Assembly: GCF_900115125.1 (NCBI RefSeq)
Contig: NZ_FOVJ01000001.1
Span: 405,852-469,851 of the forward strand
Length of the DNA: 64,000 nucleotides
Direction of reading: 5' to 3'
Origin: Nitrosospira briensis
Lineage (GTDB): Bacteria; Pseudomonadota; Gammaproteobacteria; Burkholderiales; Nitrosomonadaceae
The notes under the pieces are model-generated. The model did not search any database and was not told the DNA's origin. It was given only the letters and a program-made list of their open reading frames with translations. Position numbers and translations under genes: made by a program. Positions 7,632 through 15,981 of this stretch are shown one piece after another; position 1 is the first letter of the stretch, and each line of letters opens with the position of its first letter.

Positions 7632-9710
7632 TTATTCGTCGGCCCCGTTCCGGCCGAGGAGGGCATTAATAGCGGTGATCAACTCATATGAATCGACAGG
7701 TTTGGGCAGATGTATCTGGTAGCCTGAGCTTATGGCCCTGGTTTTGTCTTCCCCAGCGGCAAACGCCGTGAGCGCAATGGCGGGAGTGTTGCCGCCATCT
7801 TCCGGGGAAAGGTTTCTCACATCCTCAATGAATTCATACCCGTTCCGCTCCGGCATGCTGATGTCGCTGATGATCACATCCGGTCTTTCCATCTTAAAAA
7901 ATTCCAATCCTTCGTTAGCACCCGTGGCAGTGACCACGCTGGCTTCGCTTTGGGTCAATATTCGCCTGATGAGTTCGCGTGCGTCCAGTTCATCGTCAAT
8001 TACCAGTACTTTCAACCCTGCAAACGAAGCGCCTTTTCCATCAAAATGCCCTCTCAGGGATGATACTGGCTCATTTTTCAGGACAGCAACGGGAGAGAGC
8101 GGCAAATTCACGACAAATGATGACCCTTGACCGGCGCCTGCACTTTCTGCGCGTACTGTTCCCCCATGAAGCTCCACCAATTGCTTGACAATCGCAAGGC
8201 CCAGGCCAAGACCGCCGTACTGCCGTGTAAGTGAAGCATCACCCTGCCTGAAGCGATCGAAAACGTAAGGCATGAATTCCGGAGCGATACCCAAGCCCGA
8301 GTCGCTGATCCTGATTTCAACGAACGAGCTGAACTGCTCAACTCGAATCTCTATATTGCCCCCTTTTGGCGTAAATTTTATCGAGTTGGAAAGTAGATTC
8401 CACAAGACTTGCTGGAGCCGGTTGGAATCCGCGGTGATGGGGTCGATATGTGGAGCGATCATTTTTTGTAGCGCCACGCCCTTGGCCTGCGCCGTTGGCT
8501 TGACCGACTCCACTGCCGCGTCGACTAGGCTGGCGACATCCAATTGCTGCATGTCGAGCCTGACCTTGCCTGATATGATGCTGCTCATTTCAAGGAGATC
8601 TTCTATAAGCTTATTCTGGGCGCGAGCATTTCTTTCGATCGTTTCCAGGCCTCGATGGATGTCTTCCTTTTTCATGTTTCCGCTCAAGATGAGCTGCGAC
8701 CATCCCAGAATTGCATTCAGCGGGGTTCTCAGTTCATGGGAGAGGGTTGCCAGAAACTCATCCTTGAGTTGGCTGGCGCGCTCAGCCTCATTCCGCGCAA
8801 TTCGCTCGTTCTCGAGAAGTTGCCGTTTCTCCGCATCCGCCAAAGTCAATGCTTCGCCGAGTTTGGATACTTCGTTACTCGTCGCTTTACCATATCGGCT
8901 GGGATGAATACCGCGGGTTACGCCGGCTACCTGGCGGCCAAGTTCCGCCAGAGGTTGCAATATGCCGAGGCGGGTATAAAAAATGATACCGGTCGTAGCA
9001 AGCAGGGCGATAAAGATGAGCACCATTTCAAAGATAATTTGGCGTTCCAGTCGGGCAAGGCCCCGGTTAGATTGGGTATACATGCGTTCACTGAAGAGAT
9101 CCATGAACTTCTGGATCGGCTCCGAGACAGCGGCTTTCCCGGCAAGATAGCGCTCACTGAACAGCAGGCGTATTGCGAATTCCCGGTCGGGCTTGCGGCG
9201 TACCGTAAAATTTCCCTTGCCATCATCATGCAAGCCTTCCACGGCCGCGAATGCCTGCCGTTCCAGGTTGACGAGCTTATCGGAGTGCTCCAGCGCGGCT
9301 TGTAGCAAGGAAAATTCCTCATCGCTGAAGTTTGCCCGGCGGAACCTCTCCAGCAAGGAAACAGCTTCCCTTTTTTCTACGGAGGGATTTTTTCCTGCTG
9401 CCACAAGGTGCCAGTACGTGGGAGAGTAGTGCAGCGGACCTGGTCGCATGCCATTGCGGATATCCAGTACTTCGATGAAATAGCGCTTATAAACCGGGGC
9501 GCCCGTAACAACGTACTGCCGCGCCAGGTCCGTGAGATCATCCGAGCTCTGGAGCAATTCATCGGCAAGCAGAAGCGCCTGAAACCGGTGACGCTCACTA
9601 TTGTTGAGGTCATCCCGAATGCTCAGCGAATGAAATACAAGTGCGCCGATACTGGTCAGCAGCAGGGCAAGGACGACATTGGAAAGGCTGGTAAATTTTC
9701 TGATATTCAC
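7632..9710 (-). CDS. Hybrid sensor histidine kinase with receiver domain
   Basis: 692 residues. Two membrane segments (about 10-30 and 225-247) enclose a ~195-residue periplasmic sensor. A HAMP-like linker and coiled coil (about 250-315) follow, then HisKA with ATLSHELRTP (phospho-acceptor His325). The HATPase_c domain has an N box near WNLLSNSIKFT and G boxes DSGLGIAP and GGLGLGLAIV. A C-terminal receiver domain (about 570-690) has phospho-Asp616 in SDISMP and Lys in LPKP. There is no HTH, so output must go through a separate response regulator or phosphotransfer protein, none of which is adjacent. The sensor portion is clearly homologous to that of the NarX-like kinase at 41950-43938. The signal is unknown. 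Confidence 0.9.
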   Translation of the reverse strand: MNIRKFTSLSNVVLALLLTSIGALVFHSLSIRDDLNNSERHRFQALLLADELLQSSDDLTDLARQYVVTGAPVYKRYFIEVLDIRNGMRPGPLHYSPTYWHLVAAGKNPSVEKREAVSLLERFRRANFSDEEFSLLQAALEHSDKLVNLERQAFAAVEGLHDDGKGNFTVRRKPDREFAIRLLFSERYLAGKAAVSEPIQKFMDLFSERMYTQSNRGLARLERQIIFEMVLIFIALLATTGIIFYTRLGILQPLAELGRQVAGVTRGIHPSRYGKATSNEVSKLGEALTLADAEKRQLLENERIARNEAERASQLKDEFLATLSHELRTPLNAILGWSQLILSGNMKKEDIHRGLETIERNARAQNKLIEDLLEMSSIISGKVRLDMQQLDVASLVDAAVESVKPTAQAKGVALQKMIAPHIDPITADSNRLQQVLWNLLSNSIKFTPKGGNIEIRVEQFSSFVEIRISDSGLGIAPEFMPYVFDRFRQGDASLTRQYGGLGLGLAIVKQLVELHGGTVRAESAGAGQGSSFVVNLPLSPVAVLKNEPVSSLRGHFDGKGASFAGLKVLVIDDELDARELIRRILTQSEASVVTATGANEGLEFFKMERPDVIISDISMPERNGYEFIEDVRNLSPEDGGNTPAIALTAFAAGEDKTRAISSGYQIHLPKPVDSYELITAINALLGRNGADE

Positions 9711-9763
9711 GGGACTGTTCTCGGTTTACATCCTCGTCAATGTGTTACGGCTAAATTTTATAC

Positions 9764-9783
9764 GGCACGCCTCCCGGCGTGCC
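9764..9783. repeat. Strong hairpin upstream of the hybrid kinase
   Basis: GGCACGCC - TCCC - GGCGTGCC, a perfect 8-bp GC-rich stem with a 4-nt loop, flanked by A/T on both sides (TTTATAC, ATTTAATT). It is 54 bp upstream of the kinase start, so it could be an attenuator, a binding site or a small REP-like element. Confidence 0.5.
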
Positions 9784-10134
9784 ATTTAATTGCTGGTCGA
9801 AAACAGCAGTGGGAGAAAACCGCGTGTTTACGTTATTTTTTTACCTGCTCGGGGCACTCCCGTTTTCCTTATCAGGGGCGTCTTCAATTACTCGATTTCT
9901 TCATTATCATGCAATGCCGCTGAATAGCCGAATGTGCTTATAAAACGCTACGATCCCGTTAATGGCTTTGGAGAACGGTTTTTTTCAATATGTGCGCCAG
10001 CGCACTGAGCCGTTGGCTGAAAAGCGTGATCATGATGCTGCAGTCGGCCAGTGGAGAGCCGAACACGAATTCTCGTCTTTAGCTGTAAAGGCATTGGCCA
10101 CTTCTAATTCAAATCTACTGTGGAGAAAAACAGC
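9784..10134. other. Intergenic region, about 350 bp, no gene supported
   Basis: Divergent spacer between the hybrid kinase and the BON lipoprotein. It must hold promoters for both. No convincing sigma-70 pair or RNA gene was recognised. Confidence 0.4.
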
Positions 10135-10740
10135 ATGAATATTCAAAATAAATTAGTAGTTCTGACTATAACGCTTATCGGCGCCTTGTCTATTGCTGCA
10201 TGCGGAAAAACCGAGGACAAGGGGCCCGAGCCCGGAACACCGGAGACCAAATCCGAACCTGCGCCTGAGGCAAAAACGACCATTGGAACGGATGTAGATG
10301 ATAGCGCCATTACCACCAAGGTAAAATCCGCGCTGCTCGCGGATGAGATTGTCAAGGGCCTGGATATCCAGGTTGAAACGCATAAAGGAGAAGTTCAACT
10401 AAGCGGCTTCGTGGATAACCAGACCCAGATCGATCGGGCCATCTCGATTACGAGGGGGGTTGAGGGCGTAAAAAACGTGGACAATAAAATGACCTTGAAG
10501 ACTGCCGAAACCACGGTAGGCGAAAAGATCGATGACGGGATTGTCACCACCAAAGTCAAGGCTGCGTTGCTTGCCGAGTCTGGCGTCAACAGCACCGATA
10601 TTGCCGTTGTGACGCGCGATGGGGAAGTCCAGCTCAGCGGTTTCGTGGACGACCAGGCTCAGATCGACCGAGCTACGCAGGTTGTCAAGGGAGTCGAGGG
10701 CGTCAAGAACGTCATCAATGAACTGAGCGTCAGGAAATAA
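10135..10740 (+). CDS. Lipoprotein with two BON domains
   Basis: 201 residues from the ATG at 10135 (GGAG 9 nt upstream); a GTG five codons earlier overlaps that ribosome site and is rejected. The N-terminus has a lipoprotein signal with lipobox IAAC (Cys about 22), then an acidic Pro/Glu linker. Two tandem BON domains follow, about 60-125 and 130-200, each with ITTKVKSALLAD / VTTKVKAALLAE, GEVQLSGFVDxQxQIDRA and GVEGVKNVxN. The repeats are nearly identical in plan to OsmY. BON domains are thought to bind phospholipid or membrane surfaces, and OsmY-type proteins are periplasmic and osmotically induced. It is followed after 41 bp by a CsbD gene, another stress-associated family. Confidence 0.9.
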   Translation: MNIQNKLVVLTITLIGALSIAACGKTEDKGPEPGTPETKSEPAPEAKTTIGTDVDDSAITTKVKSALLADEIVKGLDIQVETHKGEVQLSGFVDNQTQIDRAISITRGVEGVKNVDNKMTLKTAETTVGEKIDDGIVTTKVKAALLAESGVNSTDIAVVTRDGEVQLSGFVDDQAQIDRATQVVKGVEGVKNVINELSVRK

Positions 10741-10781
10741 AACTTTACCTGTTATCAACGACACTACAAAGGAGCATTAAT

Positions 10782-11003
10782 ATGAACTGGGACCAAGTAG
10801 AAGGTAACTGGAAGCAATTCAAGGGTAAAGTCAAGGAACAATGGGGCAAGCTTACCGACGACCATCTTGACACTATTGCGGGAAAACGGGAACAACTTTC
10901 CGGAAAAATCCAGGAATCGTACGGTATTTCGAAGGAAGAAGCGGAGGAACAAATTGCCGAATGGGAAAGAAACCAGAAGGATGTGTATCCCCCGAAATAC
11001 TAG
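10782..11003 (+). CDS. CsbD family stress-response protein
   Basis: 73 residues, the standard CsbD length. It begins MNWDQVEGNWKQFKGKVKEQ and carries KLTDDHLDTIAGKREQLSGK and YGISKEEAEEQI, all signatures of the CsbD-like family (small, charged, four-helix stress proteins; YjbJ in E. coli). AAAGGAG lies 8 nt before the start. It probably shares a transcript with the BON lipoprotein upstream and the secreted Cys-pair protein downstream. The biochemical function is unknown for the family. Confidence 0.95.
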   Translation: MNWDQVEGNWKQFKGKVKEQWGKLTDDHLDTIAGKREQLSGKIQESYGISKEEAEEQIAEWERNQKDVYPPKY

Positions 11004-11070
11004 AGCGAGCAAGATGGGCGAATCGCAGCGTGCAGATAATCATCAGCGTAACCACACATCGAGGGAAATC

Positions 11071-11475
11071 ATGCGTAAATTGAACGTCATCCTGGCACTC
11101 GTGGGGTTTTCATTCAGTATGGGCGTAGTGGCAGAGCAGACCATGCCACATGATGTCTATGTAACCGACAAGGATCGTATTCAGCGTGAATATGACGTGG
11201 ACAAGGAGCGTTGCGATTCGCTGGCGGGTAATGCCGAGGATATATGCGAGGCTGAAGCCAAGGGGAAGAAAGAAGTTGCGGAGGCAGATCTTGAAGCGCG
11301 GTATAAGCCATCTAGAAAAGCCAGCTACGAGGTTAAAGTGGTTAAGGCTGAGGCTGACTACAGGGTGGCAAAGGAAAGGTGTGACGATCAGGCCGGTAAC
11401 GTGAAAGACGTTTGCCTTGAAGAAGCAAAAGCTGCAGAAGCAGCTGCGAAAGCTGACGCCAAGAGAGAGTATTAA
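11071..11475 (+). CDS. Secreted small protein with two Cys-pair repeats
   Basis: 134 residues starting at the ATG at 11071 (GAGGG upstream). A signal peptide of ~22 residues ends GVVAEQ. The mature part is highly charged and helical and has two related segments, ERCDSLAGNAEDICEAEAK and ERCDDQAGNVKDVCLEEAK. Each carries a Cys-x10-11-Cys pair, consistent with two disulfide-linked helical hairpins in the periplasm. The C-terminus is an Ala/Lys/Glu helix. I do not recognise a named family; similar proteins accompany CsbD and BON genes in Burkholderiales, from general familiarity. It is co-directional with CsbD 67 bp upstream. Confidence 0.75.
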   Translation: MRKLNVILALVGFSFSMGVVAEQTMPHDVYVTDKDRIQREYDVDKERCDSLAGNAEDICEAEAKGKKEVAEADLEARYKPSRKASYEVKVVKAEADYRVAKERCDDQAGNVKDVCLEEAKAAEAAAKADAKREY

Positions 11476-11578
11476 GCAGCAGGGGCGGCCCGGGCCAGCT
11501 GGCAGAATCGGAATCGAATAATACAATTAGCTGGCTAAGCGCTTGTAGATAAATTTCACATATAAAGAGGAAATTATC

Positions 11579-11728
11579 ATGCTCTATACGATCGCTGTTG
11601 TTTTGATCATCTTGTGGCTATTGGGTTTGGTGAGTTCGTACACCATGGGTGGTTTTATTCACATACTTCTGGTGATAGCCATAGTGGTTGTCCTGCTCAG
11701 GGTCATTAGCGGCCGCAAACCGCTTTGA
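11579..11728 (+). CDS. Lmo0937-type small membrane protein (DUF5670-like)
   Basis: 49 residues from the ATG at 11579, preceded by AAGAGGAAATTATC (ribosome site AGAGGA). It is almost entirely two transmembrane helices: MLYTIAVVLIILWLLGLVSS, the loop YTMGGFIH, then ILLVIAIVVVLLRVI and the tail SGRKPL. The W-LLG pattern, the GGxIHxLLVIA turn and the length match the Lmo0937 family of tiny membrane proteins, usually found among stress genes. It is in line with the CsbD and BON genes upstream and the CBS gene 45 bp downstream. Confidence 0.8.
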   Translation: MLYTIAVVLIILWLLGLVSSYTMGGFIHILLVIAIVVVLLRVISGRKPL

Positions 11729-11773
11729 TTATTTTACGCCTGATGGTGCGGAGTTTTTGACGAGGAGAATGAG

Positions 11774-12199
11774 ATGCAGAAGGTTAGTGAGGTGATGAGC
11801 ACCGACGTGCATGTTATCAGCCCTGACGCCACCATTGAGGAAGCGGCCCAGGAAATGCGGGATGGCGACTTCGGACTGTTGCCTGTGGCAGAAGATGAAG
11901 ACGAGCAGTTGCTGGGGGTTATAACCGACCGCGATATTGCCGTAAGGGCAGTTGCCGAAGGGAAGGATCCGGATACGTCGGTGGGGGAGGTCATGTCCGA
12001 AGGGGTGATCTGGGTTGAGGAGGACGATTCCATAGAAGACGCGGCCCAAATCATGAGCGACCATCAGATTCGGCGGTTGCCGGTGGTGGATGCGGATAAA
12101 CGCTTGGTGGGAATCGTATCGTTGGGAGACTTTGCCGTCGATAGTGCCGATATCGGTCCTGTAGCCGAAGCGCTCACAGATATTTCAAGCCCGCCGTGA
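11774..12199 (+). CDS. CBS-domain pair protein
   Basis: 141 residues comprising two CBS motifs (about 1-60 and 70-128) and nothing else. Hallmarks are VSEVMSTDVHVISPDATIEEAAQ, GLLPVAE, VITDRDIAVRAVAEG (the GxxTxxDI adenosine-binding pattern), then VGEVMSEGVIWVEEDDSIEDAA and RRLPVVD with GIVSLGDFA. Stand-alone CBS pairs bind adenine nucleotides and act as energy sensors on partner proteins. GAGGAGAATGAG precedes the ATG. It closes the stress cluster; the AT-rich palindrome at 12281 lies between it and the convergent dhaK. Confidence 0.9.
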   Translation: MQKVSEVMSTDVHVISPDATIEEAAQEMRDGDFGLLPVAEDEDEQLLGVITDRDIAVRAVAEGKDPDTSVGEVMSEGVIWVEEDDSIEDAAQIMSDHQIRRLPVVDADKRLVGIVSLGDFAVDSADIGPVAEALTDISSPP

Positions 12200-12280
12200 A
12201 GTCTACTTACTCATCAAGCCCCTGCTACACGTCCGTTAGAAAATCCGGCAATAATCGATGCAGGGCATCGATAGCCGTCG

Positions 12281-12304
12281 ATAAATAATGAATTCATTAT
12301 TTAT
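12281..12304. repeat. Perfect 24-bp AT-rich palindrome between convergent genes
   Basis: ATAAATAATGAA immediately followed by its reverse complement TTCATTATTTAT; no mismatch and no spacer. It lies 82 bp after the CBS gene and 21 bp after the stop of the convergent dihydroxyacetone kinase. It could act as a bidirectional transcription end or a protein-binding site; the stem has no GC clamp beyond one pair. Confidence 0.6.
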
Positions 12305-12324
12305 TATGAACAGATACTTAAAAT

Positions 12325-13947
12325 CTAAAATTCGGCCAAGTGCTCGAACAGCCGCGCGATTGCCTCAGCACCTGGATCGGCGTGACCGACCAATTGCGTG
12401 GCATTGACATAGGAAGCGCGGCCCGCATTCGCCTTGCTCATGCGGACAGTGCGATCGGCACCCGCACGCGCGGCTTTCGCCGCCTCGGATAGGCTCTTTT
12501 CCAGGGCATCAAGAGCCGGCGCAAGGGCGTCGACCATGGTGCGATCACCCAACCGCGCCCCGCCGATCTCCTGCATTCTCCGCAATCCGGCTTGTAACGC
12601 TTCGCACATTGGCATGCCGCTTGAGGCGGCGTCGCCCGTTGCAGCGAAGAAGATCGCGAGGAGCACACCGAACGAGCCTCCCATGGTCTTGGAAAGCTCC
12701 AAGCCAATGGCGCGATAGAGTTGGGTATGATCGGCAAGCGGCAATCGGTCCACGGCGCTGATCAGGGCGCGTGCCGCGCCGGCCAGCGTGCTGCCGGTGT
12801 CGCCATCGCCTGACTTCGCGTCGAGCGCATTGAGGTCGTTCTCGGCGGCGATCAGAACCTCGCAGCATCTGGTCAGGAACTCCCTGGTCGGCTTGTGCAT
12901 CGAGGGCACCGGAACGACAGGCGTCAGGCCGTCCGGCAGTGCCTGAACCGCGACCTGGCCCAGCCGGGAGACCCGCGGCCATGCCGCCAGCGGCGTGTGC
13001 TGCTTGAGCAGGGCGATCTCGGCATCGTCGGCAGGATAGACCGAAATCGAGAAGCCATGCATGTCGAGCGACGTCATCATGGCCGCCGGGCCGACGACGT
13101 GGTTTATCTGCTCGCCAATCGCTGATCGCCGGATTTCGTTGAGAATGATCGACATCTCGATGACCGATGTGCCGCCGAGATTGTTGACCATAGCGACATG
13201 CCTCTTTCCTTCCATTGCAGCGGACAGGCGCTCGACCATGGCCGCGACAGCTTCGCTCGCGTCCCTGAACTCGACTTGCTCAACTCCGGCTTCACCGTGG
13301 ATGCCGAGCCCAAGCTCGGCCATGCCCGGCGGAATGCGATCCTCCTTTGGAGAACCTGGGATGGTGCCGGTGCCTAGCGACATGCCGATGCTTTTTGTCT
13401 TCGACACGACCTTGCGCGCGGCTGCGGTGACGCGCGCAAGGTCGGTGCCATTCTCGGCCAGCGCGCCAGCGATCTTGTGCACGAAAAGTGTACCTGCGAG
13501 GCCGCGGGCCTGGGGCAAGTCGGGCAGCGCCACATCATCGTCGACGATGACTATCTCTACATTCAAGCCGAACTGGCGAGCGCGTTCGGCCGCCAGCCCG
13601 AAATTCAGCCGGTCACCGGTATAGTTCTTGACGATGAGCAGGCAGCCGGACGGTCCAGTCACGGCAAGGATGCCTGCCAGTACCGCGTCGGCTGTGGGCG
13701 AGGCGAAAATGTCGCCGCACACCGCAGCCGTCAGCATCCCTTCCCCGACGAAACCCGCATGCGCCGGTTCGTGCCCCGATCCACCGCCCGAGATCAGCGC
13801 GACCTTGGACTTGTCCCAGTCGTTGCGCACGACCACCCGTATGTGTGGATAGCCGTCGAGCCGCGCCAGCATGCCGCCAGACGCCGCGACCAGACCATCG
13901 ACGGCTTCGGTGACGATGTTTTCCCTGGTGTTGATGAACTGGGCCAT
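12325..13947 (-). CDS. dhaK: Dihydroxyacetone kinase, fused DhaK-DhaL (ATP-dependent type)
   Basis: 540 residues. The DhaK domain (about 1-325) has SGGGSGHEPAH near the substrate site and LGIHGEAG, whose His forms the covalent hemiaminal with dihydroxyacetone. The DhaL domain (about 345-540) has DAKSGDGDTGST, the Asp triad that holds two Mg ions and ATP. Fused forms use ATP directly rather than the PTS, like the Citrobacter and yeast enzymes, and make dihydroxyacetone phosphate. There is no glycerol dehydrogenase or transporter next to it. It is on the same strand as guaA, 311 bp downstream of its stop. It appears GC-richer than its neighbours and its pathway is not otherwise represented in the window, so acquisition at the guaA 3' end is possible. 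Confidence 0.9.
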   Translation of the reverse strand: MAQFINTRENIVTEAVDGLVAASGGMLARLDGYPHIRVVVRNDWDKSKVALISGGGSGHEPAHAGFVGEGMLTAAVCGDIFASPTADAVLAGILAVTGPSGCLLIVKNYTGDRLNFGLAAERARQFGLNVEIVIVDDDVALPDLPQARGLAGTLFVHKIAGALAENGTDLARVTAAARKVVSKTKSIGMSLGTGTIPGSPKEDRIPPGMAELGLGIHGEAGVEQVEFRDASEAVAAMVERLSAAMEGKRHVAMVNNLGGTSVIEMSIILNEIRRSAIGEQINHVVGPAAMMTSLDMHGFSISVYPADDAEIALLKQHTPLAAWPRVSRLGQVAVQALPDGLTPVVPVPSMHKPTREFLTRCCEVLIAAENDLNALDAKSGDGDTGSTLAGAARALISAVDRLPLADHTQLYRAIGLELSKTMGGSFGVLLAIFFAATGDAASSGMPMCEALQAGLRRMQEIGGARLGDRTMVDALAPALDALEKSLSEAAKAARAGADRTVRMSKANAGRASYVNATQLVGHADPGAEAIARLFEHLAEF

Positions 13948-14258
13948 GTTTTCTCCTATCTAATCCTTTGCCCTCGCTATCAAGGAAGAACGGCTTCACA
14001 GGTTGGATCTTCGCGATGTTTCCCCTTTTCAGCGTGTGAACTCTACGGGGCAAAGGGTTGCTCCACAAGGTCTATGATGGCTTGTTCGATTTCTATGGCA
14101 TTTGCGGAAGTATCAAACGCCACGCTCCTTCCCGCCCTCGCGTTGCCTCATCTTCACTTCGATCTACTCACGAACTTCGCCTTGCGCTGCTCAAGTCTGG
14201 ACCGTGCGGGCTTTGCGGCTTTTATGCCATCAGGTGCCTGGACACGCAAGACGCGGGA
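13948..14258. other. Spacer guaA-dhaK, 311 bp, with a possible gene remnant
   Basis: On the minus strand a short open stretch without a start codon reads FDTSANAIEIEQAIIDLVEQ and ends at a TAG near 14053. It looks protein-like (amphipathic helix) but is too short to assign. AGGAG just before 13947 is the dhaK ribosome site. The rest shows nothing recognisable. Confidence 0.35.
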
Positions 14259-15821
14259 TCACTCCCACTCGATGGTCGCAGGGGGCTTGCCGGAGATATC
14301 GTAAACCACGCGGTTGATGCCGCGTACTTCGTTTACGATGCGGTTTGATATTTTGGCCAGCAGGGTATAGGGGAGTTCGGCCCAGTGGGCTGTCATGAAG
14401 TCTTCGGTTTGCACCGCCCTTAACGCTACCACATAATCGTAGGTGCGCCCGTCGCCCATGACGCCCACTGATTTTACCGGCAGGAATACCGCGAAGGCCT
14501 GGGAGGTTTTTTCGTACCAGCCCGATATGCGTAATTCTTCAATGAAGATCGCGTCGGCCCGACGCAGCAGTTCAGCATACTCGCGCTTTACTTCCCCAAG
14601 AATACGAACGCCCAGGCCAGGTCCCGGAAACGGATGGCGAAAGACCATTTCGTGCGACAGGCCGAGCGCCAGGCCGAGTTCGCGCACCTCATCCTTGAAT
14701 AATTCACGCAAGGGTTCCAGAAGTTTCAGATGAAGCGTATCAGGCAAGCCCCCTACATTGTGGTGCGATTTGATCGTGTGAGCTTTTTTTGTTTTACCTC
14801 CGGCGGATTCGATCACATCAGGGTAAATCGTGCCTTGGGCCAGCCACTTGGCATTGGCAATTCCGGCTGCTTCACGCTGAAACACTTCGACGAATTCCCT
14901 GCCGATAACACGGCGCTTTGTTTCCGGATCGGCAACACCTTGCAAATGTTTCAGGAACTCTGCACTGGCGTCCACGTGGATGACTTTTACGCCCAGGTTT
15001 CTGCCAAAGATATCCATTACCTGCTCGGCTTCGTTTTGCCGCAGCAGGCCGTTATCCACGAAAACGCAGGTGAGCTGCTTACCGATGGCGCGATGAATCA
15101 GTGCTGCGGCGACCGACGAATCGACGCCACCTGACAGGCCCAGAATGACTTCGTCCGCTCCTACCTCGGAACGTATCCTGCCAATCGCTTCATCCATATA
15201 ATCGGGCATGTTCCAGTCATGGCCGGCTCCGCAGATTTCGTGCACGAACCGTTCGATAATGGCCTTGCCCTGCAGCGTGTGTGTCACCTCGGGGTGGAAT
15301 TGCATGCCATAAAATTTTCGCTTCTCATCCGCTATGGCGGCTAGCGGAGTTGCGGCATTGCACGCCATGACTTCAAAGCCGGGAGGAAGCGCTGTCACGT
15401 TATCGCCATGGCTCATCCATACATCGAGCACCTGTTTACCCGCCGAATCGGTACGGTCGTGAATGTCCCGCAGTAGAGTCGTCTGGTCTTGCGCCTGCAC
15501 TTCGGCATAGCCGAATTCGCGCACCCTGGCGTTTTCAACCGCGCCCCCCAGTTGCGCAGCCATCGTCTGCATGCCGTAGCAAATACCCATTACCGGCACG
15601 CCCAGTTCGAAGACGCTTTGGGGGGCCCGCGGCGTTTTATCTTCGGCTACGGAAGCCGGGCCACCGGAAAGAATAATGCCTGCCGGCGCAAAATCTCTGA
15701 CAAATTGAGAGCTGATGTCGGAGGGATAAATCTCGCAGTAGACGTTATTCTCCCGTACCCGGCGGGCAATCAGCTGTGTATATTGGGAACCAAAATCGAG
15801 GATGAGTATTTTTTGATGCAT
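14259..15821 (-). CDS. guaA: GMP synthase (glutamine-hydrolysing)
   Basis: 520 residues, full length. The N-terminal class I glutamine amidotransferase domain (about 1-200) has nucleophile Cys in GICYGMQTM and the His/Glu pair in FHPEVTH. The ATP pyrophosphatase domain (about 205-395) has the PP-loop [11 protein letters not shown]. The C-terminal dimerisation domain ends PPATIEWE, as in nearly all GuaA proteins. It converts XMP to GMP. It lies downstream of guaB on the same strand with a 160-bp gap, so the two consecutive steps IMP to XMP to GMP are encoded together. Confidence 0.97.
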   Translation of the reverse strand: MHQKILILDFGSQYTQLIARRVRENNVYCEIYPSDISSQFVRDFAPAGIILSGGPASVAEDKTPRAPQSVFELGVPVMGICYGMQTMAAQLGGAVENARVREFGYAEVQAQDQTTLLRDIHDRTDSAGKQVLDVWMSHGDNVTALPPGFEVMACNAATPLAAIADEKRKFYGMQFHPEVTHTLQGKAIIERFVHEICGAGHDWNMPDYMDEAIGRIRSEVGADEVILGLSGGVDSSVAAALIHRAIGKQLTCVFVDNGLLRQNEAEQVMDIFGRNLGVKVIHVDASAEFLKHLQGVADPETKRRVIGREFVEVFQREAAGIANAKWLAQGTIYPDVIESAGGKTKKAHTIKSHHNVGGLPDTLHLKLLEPLRELFKDEVRELGLALGLSHEMVFRHPFPGPGLGVRILGEVKREYAELLRRADAIFIEELRISGWYEKTSQAFAVFLPVKSVGVMGDGRTYDYVVALRAVQTEDFMTAHWAELPYTLLAKISNRIVNEVRGINRVVYDISGKPPATIEWE

Positions 15822-15981
15822 GATGTATTGCGCCAGAAATATCTTGCGTAACAGTCCCGATAAGAAACCAGAGCGGAAATTTTAAATGGGTGGATAAATC
15901 CCGGGCGGAGGTAGAGAGCATCGGTATTCACGTGGAAGGCAACCGGAAGCTCTACCAGGAGGGTGACCGCTACACCGGTTG

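Noticed and set aside
7400-7669. 89-codon plus-strand frame
   Set aside because: Overlaps the end of the hybrid kinase, contains the tandem repeat, and has no ribosome site or motifs.
8272-9305. Two long plus-strand frames (211 and 216 codons)
   Set aside because: Antisense to the hybrid histidine kinase, in which all domains are accounted for.
13477-14304. 275-codon open frame on the plus strand
   Set aside because: Mostly antisense to the dihydroxyacetone kinase and crosses into guaA; no protein features.
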